From contig CALQNE010000095.1 of assembly GCA_943331855.1 (NCBI GenBank), forward strand, positions 1-11,593: a stretch of 11,593 bases of DNA. Reading direction: 5' to 3'. The notes beneath the pieces were generated by a model that was given only the letters and a program-made list of their open reading frames with translations, was not told where the DNA came from and searched no databases. This stretch comes from Bordetella parapertussis. GTDB lineage: Bacteria; Pseudomonadota; Gammaproteobacteria; Burkholderiales; Burkholderiaceae_B. A program made the position numbers and the translations under genes. Each line of letters begins with the position of its first letter. Within the stretch, counting starts at the first letter, position 1. This document shows, piece after piece, positions 1 through 7,616 of this stretch.

Positions 1-587
1 CTGCAGCGGCCTCGCCTGTTTACAAGATGGCAGTCGAATGGAAAGTCGCTTTTCCATTACATCCCGAATATCGCACCCTGCCGATGGTTTGGTACGTACC
101 GCCATTGTCACCTATACAGGCCGCAGCGCAGGCAGGGCACATGGGCATGAACGGCATCATCCCCGATGTCAAAAGCCTTCGCATCCCTGTACGGTATTTA
201 GCGAATCTCTTAACCGCAGGTAAAGAAGAACCCATCGTACTCGCGCTTGAAAGGCTATTGGCAATGCGTGCGTTTAAACGGGCAGAAACTGTTCATCAGC
301 ACGTCGATACCGCCGTACTCGATCAGGTTGGGCTTGATGCCGCAACGGTCGAAGACATGTATCAAATTATGGCAATCGCCAATTACGAAGATCGCTTTGT
401 GGTGCCCTCTAGCCATAAAGAAATGGCAGAAGATAGCTTTAATGAGAAAGGAAGTTGCGGTTTTAGCTTTGGCAATGGTTGTTCTGATGGCGTCTCTGAG
501 CCTTCCCTGTTCGGCAAAAAGAAGCAAGGCAGCGATATTTTTATCGAGATGCCGAAATCGCGCAAAGCAAACAAAGAAACACTATAA
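1..587 (+). CDS. narH: Respiratory nitrate reductase beta subunit NarH, C-terminal part (5' end outside window)
   Basis: NarH is the iron-sulfur electron-transfer subunit of the membrane-bound nitrate reductase NarGHI. It passes electrons from haem in NarI to the molybdenum subunit NarG on the cytoplasmic side of the membrane. The reading frame is open from base 3, upstream of the first visible ATG at 27, so this is a partial gene with about 194 residues visible. Family hallmarks are the HPEYRTLPMVWYVPPLSPIQ stretch, the IPVRYLANLLTAG segment, and the closing ANYEDRFVVPSSH and CGFSFGNGC motifs of the NarH C-terminal domain. The four-cysteine ferredoxin-like cluster motifs lie upstream and are not in the window. 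TAA ends the frame 42 bases before narJ, consistent with a narGHJI operon. The match to NarH is strong enough that I see no alternative. Confidence 0.97.
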   Translation, partial: AAASPVYKMAVEWKVAFPLHPEYRTLPMVWYVPPLSPIQAAAQAGHMGMNGIIPDVKSLRIPVRYLANLLTAGKEEPIVLALERLLAMRAFKRAETVHQHVDTAVLDQVGLDAATVEDMYQIMAIANYEDRFVVPSSHKEMAEDSFNEKGSCGFSFGNGCSDGVSEPSLFGKKKQGSDIFIEMPKSRKANKETL

Positions 588-629
588 CGATCAACCGTTG
601 CGCCGATCAGCACACGATGGAGCTTTTTT

Positions 630-1301
630 ATGAAAATTTTTAAATTACTCTCTGCCTTACTTTGTTATCCCGAACCACCGTTACTGGCGGCGCTAACCGA
701 TATTGAGAAACACTGCGCTATAGAAACAAGCCATGCGCAAGTACTCAAACCACTGCTTGATTACCTCAACAGCGCAGCGCTGATTCGCCTGCAAGAAAAC
801 TACGTTGCCACCTTTGATCGCAGCACCTCACATAGTTTGCATCTGTTCGAACATATTCACGGAGAGAGCCGCGATCGCGGTCAAGCAATGGTCGACTTAC
901 TTGAAGAATACCGCAAGCATGGCTTCGAATTGTCAACAAGTGAACTACCCGATTATGTGCCGCTTTTTTTAGAGTTTCTTGCTCAACTACCTCACGATCA
1001 AGCCCAAGTATTGTTGGGCGACGCGATTCACGTGCTCGCCATGATTGGCAACAAGCTCGCTGCTGACAAAAGTCCGTACGCCTGTGTCTTTGCATTGATT
1101 CGTATGCATTGCAGCACTGAGCCCATCGCTTTCACAGAACCCCCTGTACGCGACATGGACGAGGCACTCGAAACCTTTGGCGCAGGCGCTGACGGTGTCG
1201 AGCCCCTCTTGCGTCCGAACATGACGCACACCATGCAGTTTCACCCAAAGCCCACGCAGGCTCCTGAGCAAGGCCACAGGCCCTCTCAGACTTGCTCTTG
1301 A
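630..1301 (+). CDS. narJ: Nitrate reductase molybdenum cofactor assembly chaperone NarJ
   Basis: NarJ is a cytoplasmic private chaperone. It binds the apo-NarGH complex and allows molybdenum-cofactor insertion before docking on NarI; it is not part of the final enzyme. The 223-residue length is normal for the family. Recognisable segments are the N-terminal LLSALLCYPEP (residues 7-17), the strongly conserved HIHGESRDRGQAMVDLLEEY (75-94) and ELPDYVPLFLEFLAQLP (105-121). The ATG at 630 has a GGAG Shine-Dalgarno at 619-622 with 7 bases of spacing. The gene lies between narH and narI in the usual order, with 16 bases before narI. The C-terminal tail, rich in Pro, Gln and Thr, is variable in this family and looks unstructured. 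Confidence 0.96.
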   Translation: MKIFKLLSALLCYPEPPLLAALTDIEKHCAIETSHAQVLKPLLDYLNSAALIRLQENYVATFDRSTSHSLHLFEHIHGESRDRGQAMVDLLEEYRKHGFELSTSELPDYVPLFLEFLAQLPHDQAQVLLGDAIHVLAMIGNKLAADKSPYACVFALIRMHCSTEPIAFTEPPVRDMDEALETFGAGADGVEPLLRPNMTHTMQFHPKPTQAPEQGHRPSQTCS

Positions 1302-1317
1302 ACGCTCGAGGCAAATC

Positions 1318-2001
1318 ATGACCTACCTGAATCAACTCGCTTTCGGCATCTATCCCTACATTGCACTCACGATTTTTTTGCTTGGGAGCTTGATCCGTTA
1401 TGAGCGCGAGCAATACACATGGAAAAGCGATTCCTCTCAACTGTTGCATCACGGCCAACTACGCTTAGGCAATATTCTTTTTCATATTGGCATACTAGGT
1501 TTATTTTTTGGTCACCTATTTGGTCTGCTGACGCCGCTATGGGTGTGGGACGCCTTAGGCGTCACGCATAGCCTTAAACAAATGGTGGCTCTGATTGCCG
1601 GGGGCACCATGGGCACGATTTGTTTGGCGGGGCTCACGCTCTTGCTGTATCGCCGACTTGCCAATGCACGGATCGCAGCCGTCACCCGTAAACGCGATTG
1701 GCTGCTGCTAAGTTGGATTTTGGGTGCCCTGCTGCTGGGGTTACTCACTATTACAGAATCCGCCAAACACAGCGACGGTGAAGTGATGGTGCGCTTAATG
1801 ATGTGGGCGCAGCACCTTCTGACCTTTCAGGGCGATGCGGCGAGCTTCATACTGGATACACCCTGGCTCTTTAAGCTGCACATGATGATGGGTATGACGC
1901 TCTTTGTGATTTTCCCGTTTACACGCTTGGTGCACGTCTGGAGCGGCTTTGGCTCTGTGATGTACCTAGTACGCCCGTGGCAGCTTGTGCGCAGACGCTA
2001 A
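1318..2001 (+). CDS. narI: Respiratory nitrate reductase gamma subunit NarI (cytochrome b)
   Basis: NarI anchors NarGH to the inner membrane. It oxidises quinol at the periplasmic side and carries electrons inward through two b haems. The protein has 227 residues and five hydrophobic segments, as expected. The haem ligands can be placed by position: His56 and His66 in the HIGILGLFFGH stretch, and His188 and His206 near the C-terminus. These correspond to His56, His66, His187 and His205 of the E. coli protein, so both haem sites appear intact. The start ATG follows a GAGG at 1308-1311. No nar gene follows; the next feature, a tRNA, runs in the opposite direction after 24 bases. No clear hairpin plus T-run terminator is visible after the stop. 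Confidence 0.97.
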   Translation: MTYLNQLAFGIYPYIALTIFLLGSLIRYEREQYTWKSDSSQLLHHGQLRLGNILFHIGILGLFFGHLFGLLTPLWVWDALGVTHSLKQMVALIAGGTMGTICLAGLTLLLYRRLANARIAAVTRKRDWLLLSWILGALLLGLLTITESAKHSDGEVMVRLMMWAQHLLTFQGDAASFILDTPWLFKLHMMMGMTLFVIFPFTRLVHVWSGFGSVMYLVRPWQLVRRR

Positions 2002-2025
2002 GTATTATTTTGCTTTATGCAGTTT

Positions 2026-2110
2026 TGGTGCCCCGAGCCGGAATCGAACCGGCACGCCCTAAGGCCTGAGATTTTAAGTCTCATATGTCTACCGATTTCA
2101 TCATCGGGGC
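2026..2110 (-). tRNA. tRNA-Leu, anticodon UAA
   Basis: On the minus strand the gene starts at 2110 and ends with an encoded CCA at 2028-2026, 85 bases in all. The acceptor stem GCCCCGA pairs with TCGGGGC, and the discriminator base is A. The anticodon arm is TGAGA-CTTAAAA-TCTCA, giving anticodon TAA. A class II variable arm follows, and the T arm is GCCGG-TTCGATT-CCGGC. The long variable arm and the A discriminator are both leucine-type features. The tRNA reads UUA and, by wobble, UUG codons. It lies 53 bases after the Rap1a-like gene and converges with narI. No duplicated 3' end that would suggest an integrated element is visible nearby. Confidence 0.97.
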
Positions 2111-2126
2111 TATTTAGACAGGCGCC

Positions 2127-2155
2127 ATTGTAACGAAAGCGCCAAATCTTGTTTT
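2127..2155 (-). promoter_or_regulatory. Probable sigma70 promoter of tRNA-Leu with GC-rich discriminator
   Basis: The minus strand carries TACAAT (2132-2127) as a good -10 element, 16 bases before the mature tRNA 5' end. Transcription would start near 2120 and give a short leader. The bases just after the -10 are GGCGCC, the GC-rich discriminator typical of stable-RNA promoters under stringent control. The -35 position (AAAACA at 17 bases spacing) is weak, matching only the last three bases of TTGACA. This is inference from motif and spacing. Confidence 0.5.
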
Positions 2156-2163
2156 GAGCTGCT

Positions 2164-2541
2164 CTAGCCCTTGCAGGGGAACCTGATCGGCAAATAGCGA
2201 ATCACCGTCGCGGCCGCCTTATCCTTGTTGTATTGGGGATTAGCAAGCGCCCATTGAATGAACTCTGCCAAGACAGTGTCACGCGTCACGCCGCTGGTAG
2301 GCAGGCAGACCGTTTTAGGCGCCTTCGGATCAAGGTGCAGCTCATAAGTTTGGTAGACCCCCTCACCAAAGCCGTAGCAAAAGGTTTGGGCCTCGAAGTC
2401 AGTGCGACTTTGACACAAAGCCACCATGACCTCGGTGGAGGCATCCGCACGCGGCAAATTTTGAGCCGCGGCGGTTTGCGGCAATGCCATTAGTAATGGC
2501 GACAGGGTCAAAACAGTCATCGCTAAAGTTTTTTTGATCAT
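2164..2541 (-). CDS. Rap1a/Tai-family exported protein (immunity-like), four cysteines
   Basis: This is a small secreted or periplasmic protein of 125 residues. Its N-terminus MIKKTLAMTV... is a signal peptide, probably cut after the AAA around residue 26. The mature part has four cysteines (43, 55, 79, 123), enough for two disulfides, and the FCYGFGEGVYQ motif typical of the Rap1a/Tai family. The founding members protect Serratia from its own type VI secretion amidase effectors; many relatives occur alone with no known role, and no effector gene is visible here. I chose the ATG at 2541 because it gives a clean signal peptide and has GAGAAAG just upstream. A longer form starting at 2598, overlapping the DUF3300 stop, would add 19 residues with no export logic. 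The gene lies 56 bases after the DUF3300 gene and is probably in its operon. Family assignment is from recognition of motifs, not a search. Confidence 0.75.
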   Translation of the reverse strand: MIKKTLAMTVLTLSPLLMALPQTAAAQNLPRADASTEVMVALCQSRTDFEAQTFCYGFGEGVYQTYELHLDPKAPKTVCLPTSGVTRDTVLAEFIQWALANPQYNKDKAAATVIRYLPIRFPCKG

Positions 2542-2597
2542 CGTCTTTCTCAGTAAAGCAGTATGGAGGTCTCTAGAAATCTGGCACATAAAACTCA

Positions 2598-3836
2598 TTA
2601 ACGCCTAAACCCGCCCATGTGGCCACCACCAAAGCTACCACCCCGGCTGCCACCACCGCTATAGCGGTCTTGATTAAAGTCGCTACGCCCTTGACTACCT
2701 AATTGCCGCTCTTGCGAAGCCTCGCGTGCCGCATTGGGGTTCGCGCGATCTTGCGACGCATCGCTGCGAGCCTGCGAATTTAAAGAACTGGCTTGCTGCC
2801 TTTCTTGAGCTGTCGCATTGCGCTGAAAATCACTATTTGCATTTTGACGTGCTTGATCGGCGCGCTGTTTATCTTCGGGGCTAGCGTTATTTTTCCAATC
2901 ATTCGCCGCGTTTTGCTGACGTGCAATACTTTGACGATCGATGTCACTGTGATTCGCAACACCGTAACGACTATTCAAAGCCGAGCTACCGTAGGGCACG
3001 CCATCGCGATGGGCCACATCATGCGCCCAAGTGCTATCAGCACCCACACGATTCGACGCCTGATTTGCCAACGAGTTGTAGCGGCCATTGAAGTTATTAA
3101 AATTCGTGTTGTTGATCGTGATCGATCCACTGCCCCAATGCGGTTGAGCCCAAAGTGCGGCGCCTACGGCCATCCCTGCTCCAAACGCCATGAAGCCCCA
3201 GGCTGGGTTGTAAACAGGATAAGGTGGGTACGCTGGATAACCCCAGCCGCCATACACCATCATCGGGTTATAGGTCGGCACATAAATCACTTGCGGATTA
3301 GCCGGCACGATAATGATGTTCGACTGAGGATCTGTCGTGACGTTAATCTGTTGCGACGTCTGGAGATTTCCTGCTTGCTTGGCCTTGATACGCAGTGCTT
3401 GCACCGCTTGCATCAAATCTTTAGGTTGTGCGAGGTAGGCATCGCCCAGTTTTTGCGTCCAGTCCAGCTTATTACCCAGCATATTCAAGGCATCAGGAAA
3501 CGTGACCAAAGACTTCACACTGTTATCCCAAGCTTGAGGCTTTAACGCATCTTGCAGCGCTGAGCTCGACATATGGTTGTTACTGCGCAACCAGTTTGCA
3601 GCCTCGGCGATCTCGAGGGGATACGTCGAGGCAATCAGCATTTGTGAAAGCAATGAGTCCGGATACAGCGCAATCGGCGAAATAAGGGACTGCAACTCAG
3701 GCATCGACAAGCTTCCTGCTTGTTGCGTCGTTTGCGCATAGGCCGGCGCCGTAAACGCAGCACCGATAATTTGACCACCTGTGGTCAGTGTCAGTGCGAG
3801 CGCAGTCGTTGCCGCTGAAAGAAGGAAGGTACGCAT
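2598..3836 (-). CDS. DUF3300 family exported protein with low-complexity C-terminus
   Basis: A 412-residue protein of a family with no established function. Residues 1-34 form a signal peptide ending AYA, so it is exported. The DUF3300 core starts near residue 45 with SLISPIALYPDSLLSQML and contains the paired blocks around LRSNNHM (83-89) and NIIIVPANPQVIYVPTYNP (173-191). A Tyr/Pro-rich stretch (192-212) is followed by an Ala/Gly-rich hydrophobic segment (213-230) that could enter a membrane. The C-terminal third (about 297-390) is rich in Gln, Asn, Arg, Ser and Asp and probably disordered. It ends in a Gly-rich tail with paired Arg. The ATG at 3836 has AAAAGG at 3843-3848, six bases upstream. 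Its stop TAA at 2598 precedes the Rap1a-like gene. A role at the cell envelope is an inference from export and composition only. Confidence 0.85.
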   Translation of the reverse strand: MRTFLLSAATTALALTLTTGGQIIGAAFTAPAYAQTTQQAGSLSMPELQSLISPIALYPDSLLSQMLIASTYPLEIAEAANWLRSNNHMSSSALQDALKPQAWDNSVKSLVTFPDALNMLGNKLDWTQKLGDAYLAQPKDLMQAVQALRIKAKQAGNLQTSQQINVTTDPQSNIIIVPANPQVIYVPTYNPMMVYGGWGYPAYPPYPVYNPAWGFMAFGAGMAVGAALWAQPHWGSGSITINNTNFNNFNGRYNSLANQASNRVGADSTWAHDVAHRDGVPYGSSALNSRYGVANHSDIDRQSIARQQNAANDWKNNASPEDKQRADQARQNANSDFQRNATAQERQQASSLNSQARSDASQDRANPNAAREASQERQLGSQGRSDFNQDRYSGGGSRGGSFGGGHMGGFRR

Positions 3837-3874
3837 GGTGATCCTTTTGTAAAAACACTACTTTTAATTTGATC

Positions 3875-3899
3875 CATCTACAGAACGACAGTATAGATG
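3875..3899. repeat. 6-bp inverted repeat overlapping a possible -10 upstream of the DUF3300 gene
   Basis: CATCTA (3875-3880) and TAGATG (3894-3899) form a perfect inverted repeat with a 13-base gap in the 75-base space between the serine hydrolase and DUF3300 genes. On the minus strand it overlaps TATACT (3895-3890), a plausible -10 for the DUF3300 gene, though no good -35 lies upstream. It could be an operator or a weak hairpin; nothing decides between these. Confidence 0.3.
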
Positions 3900-3911
3900 C
3901 CACTGCGGCTT

Positions 3912-4973
3912 TTATTCAGCCAATGCTTTGACCGCCTGGTAGATTTTTCCAAATACAGCATCCGCATGCGCTGAATTCAACCAGCGAATGATCACCACCA
4001 TGTTTAACTCAGGTTCGATCCAAGTAAACGAACTACCTGCACCCACCGCAAAATAACTAGACTCAGGCAAACTTGGGAAGACTTTGCGCTGATCATTGAG
4101 CCAAACCAGATAACCATAAAACGGCGCAATCGCACAAGGCGCGCGCATCCGCTTAATCCATTCGGCCGAGAGTACCCGCGTGCCTTTTACCATTCCGTTG
4201 TCGAGCAATAGCTGGCCGACCAACGCCTGATCTTCGCTACTGATCGACATGCCTGCGCCCCAGTGCGTGCCGCCAGGTACAGACTGCACACGCTTGCCTG
4301 CGATTTCAACCCAGGCGTCGTCATAGCCGACCCAGTTCCATGTGTCTGAGGCACCGACGGGCTGCATGATTGCTTCACGAAACACCTCGGGCAAGGGACG
4401 TTGAAACAGATGCAAGAGGGCAAGCGACAATTGATTGATTCTGACGTCGTTGTACTCCCAATAAGTGCCCGCTGCCTGCAAAGGCCTTGCGTCCCCTTTC
4501 TTGCCATCAGGTGCTGCGGCAAAAGTCACGGCACGATAACGATCGACCTGATCAGGCAGACCAAACAGGGTACCTTCCCACTCACCGGTCTGTTGCAGCA
4601 TGTGCTCCCAGGTGATCAAAGCGTTGTTGCCCGAATCAAAACCGATCCCCTTCAGTGTGTCGCCCACTCGCGCATGAACGTCTTTAATCAAACCTCGATC
4701 AAAGGCCACACCCGCCAATAGCGCAAGGTAGGTTTTGGCAACGCTAAACGTCAAGTCGGCCCGTTTAGGCTCGCCCCACGAGGTCAGGGTTCGACCTTTT
4801 AGCAAAATTGTGCCCGATTCGGGACCGCGATCATGCACGGGACCACGCAGGCGGTTATAGGGCACCGGGTCAGGGTGGTGAACACCCCAGTTCGACGAGG
4901 TACAGTCGCGACTCCAGGGACTTTCATGTTCAATCGCAAACTGTATCGCTTGCTCTAGTGTCGGGTTCTGCAT
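3912..4973 (-). CDS. Serine hydrolase of the beta-lactamase / penicillin-binding-protein fold
   Basis: A 353-residue protein of the class C beta-lactamase-related superfamily (Pfam Beta-lactamase type), which includes esterases, D-aminopeptidases and amide hydrolases. The catalytic SxxK is Ser77-Val-Ala-Lys80 in the FSVAKT context. The second motif is Tyr174-Asn-Asp, in place of the usual YxN. A GAG near residues 311-313 stands where lactamases have KTG, so true beta-lactamase activity is unlikely. There is no signal peptide, so it should be cytoplasmic. I chose the ATG at 4973, which has AAAGG (4984-4980) six bases upstream; the GTG one codon earlier is too close to that site. It is divergent from a peptide-type ABC transporter across 125 bases, which suggests that it acts on what that system imports. 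Its substrate is not known from sequence. Confidence 0.85.
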   Translation of the reverse strand: MQNPTLEQAIQFAIEHESPWSRDCTSSNWGVHHPDPVPYNRLRGPVHDRGPESGTILLKGRTLTSWGEPKRADLTFSVAKTYLALLAGVAFDRGLIKDVHARVGDTLKGIGFDSGNNALITWEHMLQQTGEWEGTLFGLPDQVDRYRAVTFAAAPDGKKGDARPLQAAGTYWEYNDVRINQLSLALLHLFQRPLPEVFREAIMQPVGASDTWNWVGYDDAWVEIAGKRVQSVPGGTHWGAGMSISSEDQALVGQLLLDNGMVKGTRVLSAEWIKRMRAPCAIAPFYGYLVWLNDQRKVFPSLPESSYFAVGAGSSFTWIEPELNMVVIIRWLNSAHADAVFGKIYQAVKALAE

Positions 4974-5021
4974 CACGCACCTTTAAAGAGTAAAAGCCAA
5001 GACCGTTTTATAACAGAATAG

Positions 5022-5050
5022 GCAAATCCGCCCTTCGACACACCTATAAT
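5022..5050 (+). promoter_or_regulatory. Probable promoter of the peptide ABC transporter operon
   Basis: A perfect TATAAT -10 hexamer lies at 5045-5050. The -35 position at 17 bases spacing (GCAAAT) is poor, so an activator may be needed. Transcription from it would start near 5057 and leave a leader of about 42 bases before the ATG at 5099. It also argues against a GTG at 5051 as the gene start, because that codon would lie upstream of the transcript. The same 125-base space must contain the promoter for the divergent hydrolase gene, for which I see no convincing hexamers. Confidence 0.5.
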
Positions 5051-5084
5051 GTGGCATATAACTTGCTTATTGATCTCAACCGCC

Positions 5085-5089
5085 AGGAG
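5085..5089 (+). promoter_or_regulatory. Ribosome binding site fixing the start of the solute-binding protein
   Basis: AGGAG at 5085-5089 lies nine bases before the ATG at 5099. It selects that start over the in-frame GTG at 5051, which has no comparable site. Confidence 0.75.
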
Positions 5090-5098
5090 CCTGACATC

Positions 5099-6658
5099 AT
5101 GAACCAACACTCTCCCCTTGCAGCATCAAACTTTTTATCGCGCATGATTCGGGTTGTCTTGGCCAGTGGCTGTCTGGCGCTGGGGCTCGCCACTACCCAA
5201 CCTAGCTTTGCAAACAAAGCCAACGACACCTTAGGCATGGCCTACGATCAGGCGCCCGAAAATATTGATCCCTATTTCAACAACGTCAGGATCGGCGTCA
5301 TCATCGCTGCCAACGTCTGGGATACCCTGGTTTATCGCGACCCCCTCACCAACGAATACAAAGGCCAACTCGCCAAAAGCTGGAAGCAAATCGATCCGCG
5401 CACGCTTGAATTCGACTTGCGCGAAGGAATCAAGTTTCACAATGGTGAAGACTTTGATGCAGATTCAGTTGTATTCACCCTGAACTACGTCTCGGATCCC
5501 GCAAACAAAGCTACCACGCAAGCAAATGTGCGCTGGATCGAAAAGGTTGAAAAAATTGATCAATTCAAAGTTCGTATTATCAGCAAAGAGCCGTTTCCGG
5601 CAGCGATCGATTATTTATCTACCACGTTAGCGATTCATCCAGCCAAGTACTACAAAGAAGTGGGCCCCACGGGCATGAATGCAAAACCGGTTGGCTCAGG
5701 CCCTTACAAGATTATTGAATATTTGCCCGGCAAATCAGTGACACTAGAGCGCAACGCCAACTACTTTAAAGACTCACCAAAAGCCGCAGGAAAAATCGGT
5801 AAAGTCAAAATTCGTTTTATCCCTGATCGTCAAACCCAAATGGCTGAAGTCATGTCAGGCGGAGAAGATCTGATTATGCATGTGCCAAAAGATCAAGCTG
5901 AAAAGCTAAAGACGCTGCCGCATTTACAAGTCTTAAGCGGTAACACCATGCGCATTGTGTTTTTACAAATGAATACGCGCGAAGGTACACCCGCACCCGA
6001 GCTGCAAGATATTCGCGTACGCAAAGCCATTGCCCATGCGATCGACCGCGAAGCCATTCTTAAAAATATCGTCGGTGGTGGCGAGATGATCAATACCATC
6101 TGCACCCCCTCACAGGTCGGCTGTAGTAGCGATGGGGCACCCATCTACAAATACGACCCAGCCCTCTCGAAGAAGCTTTTGGCTGAGGCCGGCTTTGCAA
6201 ACGGCTTAAGTATCGACATCATGGCCTACCGCGAACGCCAGCAAACTGAAGCGATGATCAACTATCTGCAGGCGGTTGGCATAAAAGCCAAACTCGGATT
6301 TATGCAATACGCTGCCATGCGCGACCTTGCTCGGGCAAACAAAACGTCGCTAACGCATCAAACCTGGGGTTCGAACCTGGTCAACGATGTCTCTGCCTCA
6401 ACGCCTGTCTATTTTGGTGGCGGGAGTGATGACGTGAGTCGTGATCCTGAAGTGATCGCACTACTGAACAAAGGCGACAACACGATTGATCCTGACGAAC
6501 GCAAAAAAATCTATAACAAGGCACTCGTCATGATCTCAGAGAAAGCGTACGCTCTGCCGCTCTGGTCGCTGCCTGTGTATTACGTGGCAAACAAAGATCT
6601 GAACTTCAAGCCCTACCATGACGAACTCGTGCGATTCTGGGAAATGACTTGGAAGTAA
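5099..6658 (+). CDS. Peptide-type ABC transporter solute-binding protein (SBP family 5)
   Basis: This periplasmic binding protein captures the substrate and delivers it to the inner-membrane permeases encoded next. It has 519 residues from the ATG at 5099. Residues 1-38 are a signal peptide with a probable cut after SFA. SBP_bac_5 hallmarks include YDQAPENIDPYF (49-60), LAKSWKQIDPRTLEFDLREG with KFHNGEDFDADSV (91-124), and GSGPYKIIEYLPG (199-211). The C-terminal block around DIRVRKAIAHAIDREAI (304-320) is also typical. Cys335 and Cys342 sit in a TICTPSQVGC loop and could form a disulfide; a similar Cys pair is common in betaproteobacterial relatives. Cys25 is inside the signal peptide and is not in a lipobox that I would trust. 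Dipeptides, oligopeptides, opines, glutathione and nickel are all transported by this family, so the substrate is open. It is the first gene of a five-gene transport operon, 39 bases before the permease gene. Confidence 0.93.
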   Translation: MNQHSPLAASNFLSRMIRVVLASGCLALGLATTQPSFANKANDTLGMAYDQAPENIDPYFNNVRIGVIIAANVWDTLVYRDPLTNEYKGQLAKSWKQIDPRTLEFDLREGIKFHNGEDFDADSVVFTLNYVSDPANKATTQANVRWIEKVEKIDQFKVRIISKEPFPAAIDYLSTTLAIHPAKYYKEVGPTGMNAKPVGSGPYKIIEYLPGKSVTLERNANYFKDSPKAAGKIGKVKIRFIPDRQTQMAEVMSGGEDLIMHVPKDQAEKLKTLPHLQVLSGNTMRIVFLQMNTREGTPAPELQDIRVRKAIAHAIDREAILKNIVGGGEMINTICTPSQVGCSSDGAPIYKYDPALSKKLLAEAGFANGLSIDIMAYRERQQTEAMINYLQAVGIKAKLGFMQYAAMRDLARANKTSLTHQTWGSNLVNDVSASTPVYFGGGSDDVSRDPEVIALLNKGDNTIDPDERKKIYNKALVMISEKAYALPLWSLPVYYVANKDLNFKPYHDELVRFWEMTWK

Positions 6659-6697
6659 CCGTTGCCGTGATAGCGAATAGATTTTTTTAAGGCGACC

Positions 6698-7615
6698 ATG
6701 CTTGCATATCTATTGAAGCGCCTTGGCCTGGCCGTGTTGGTCGCACTCACGGTATCAATCATCGCCTATATGTTGCTGTATCTTTCAGGCGACCCGGCGC
6801 TGGCCATTGCTGGAGAAGGCGCCCGCCAGGCCGATATTGATTTGATCCGTAAAACCTATGGCTTCGATCGACCGATCATCGTGCAGTACGGTGACTGGTT
6901 GCTCAAACTCGTTAAGGGCGATCTGGGCACGTCGATGTACTTTAAAACAGATGTCGCGCCGTTAATTTTTAGCAAGCTCTCAACCACGCTTCTGCTAGCG
7001 CTCTATGCCTTAGCCTTTGCCCTACTGATTTCAGTACCCCTCGGCGTGTTAGCCGCCATTTACAAAAATAGTTGGATTGATCGTGCTTGCCTGGCCGTGG
7101 CGGTCGTCGGCCAAGCCATGCCGAACTTTTTCTTTGCGCTCATTCTGATTATGTTGTTCTCGATCTCGTGGCGTATGCTTCCCGTATCCGGTAGCGACAC
7201 CTGGCAACATTTTGTAATGCCCGCCATCACGCTAGGCTATTATGCCGCCCCCGCCTTTATGCGCTTGATTCGCGCGGGCATGATCGAAGTATTGAGCGCC
7301 GACTATATCCGCACCGCCCGGGCAAAAGGTCTGCCGACCCACACGGTGATTTTTAAACACGCCCTGCGCAATGCCATTGTTCCGGTGGTCGCGCTCGCCG
7401 CCGTTCAACTTGGCTTTTTATTGGGCGGCTCGATCGTGATTGAAACGATTTTTGCGCTCGACGGCCTAGGGTATCTAGCCTACCAAAGCATTACTTTTAA
7501 AGACTACCCCGTCACCCAAATTATTGTGCTGCTGCTGTCTGTGATTTACATTCTGCTTACACTGGCTTCAGACCTCGCAAACGCCTGGCTCGATCCAAGG
7601 ATTCGGGTGGCTTAA
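6698..7615 (+). CDS. dppB: Peptide-type ABC transporter permease, DppB-like
   Basis: This is the first of two inner-membrane permeases that form the translocation path of the importer. It has 305 residues, the normal DppB/OppB length. The N-terminal hydrophobic segment (about 10-30) is followed by the family's external domain with GDPA and the IDLIRKTYGFDRP stretch (47-59). Further hydrophobic segments lie near 96-120, 131-158, 171-190, 228-249 and 274-292. The cytoplasmic EAA loop that docks on the ATPases is at about 202-229, in the form DYIRTARAKGL...NAIVP. The ATG has AAGG (6689-6692) five bases upstream. One base separates its stop from the next gene. The dpp name marks the family only; the substrate is not established. 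Confidence 0.93.
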   Translation: MLAYLLKRLGLAVLVALTVSIIAYMLLYLSGDPALAIAGEGARQADIDLIRKTYGFDRPIIVQYGDWLLKLVKGDLGTSMYFKTDVAPLIFSKLSTTLLLALYALAFALLISVPLGVLAAIYKNSWIDRACLAVAVVGQAMPNFFFALILIMLFSISWRMLPVSGSDTWQHFVMPAITLGYYAAPAFMRLIRAGMIEVLSADYIRTARAKGLPTHTVIFKHALRNAIVPVVALAAVQLGFLLGGSIVIETIFALDGLGYLAYQSITFKDYPVTQIIVLLLSVIYILLTLASDLANAWLDPRIRVA

Positions 7616-7616
7616 G

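Noticed and set aside
247..633. A 128-codon frame on the + strand overlapping narH and reaching narJ
   Set aside because: It lies in a different frame from the clear NarH sequence, resembles no family, and has no plausible start site.
2026..2163. tRNA-Leu as an integration site of a genomic island
   Set aside because: No integrase, no duplicated tRNA 3' end and no change in base composition are visible on either side.
2542..2598. Longer start at 2598 for the Rap1a-like protein
   Set aside because: It would place 19 non-signal residues before a normal signal peptide. The TAATG overlap with the DUF3300 stop keeps it possible as a coupling device, but not as the preferred start.
2793..3545. 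A 250-codon open frame on the + strand opposite the DUF3300 gene
   Set aside because: The opposite strand encodes a recognisable exported DUF3300 protein with signal peptide and Shine-Dalgarno. The + strand product has Ile/Arg/His-rich composition typical of an antisense shadow and matches nothing I know.
5051..5098. In-frame GTG start at 5051 for the solute-binding protein
   Set aside because: It adds 16 residues before the signal peptide, immediately follows the TATAAT -10, and lacks a Shine-Dalgarno. The ATG at 5099 has AGGAG.
6659..6697. T-run between the solute-binding protein and permease genes as an attenuator
   Set aside because: A run of seven T is present, but no stable hairpin precedes it, so partial termination cannot be supported from the sequence.
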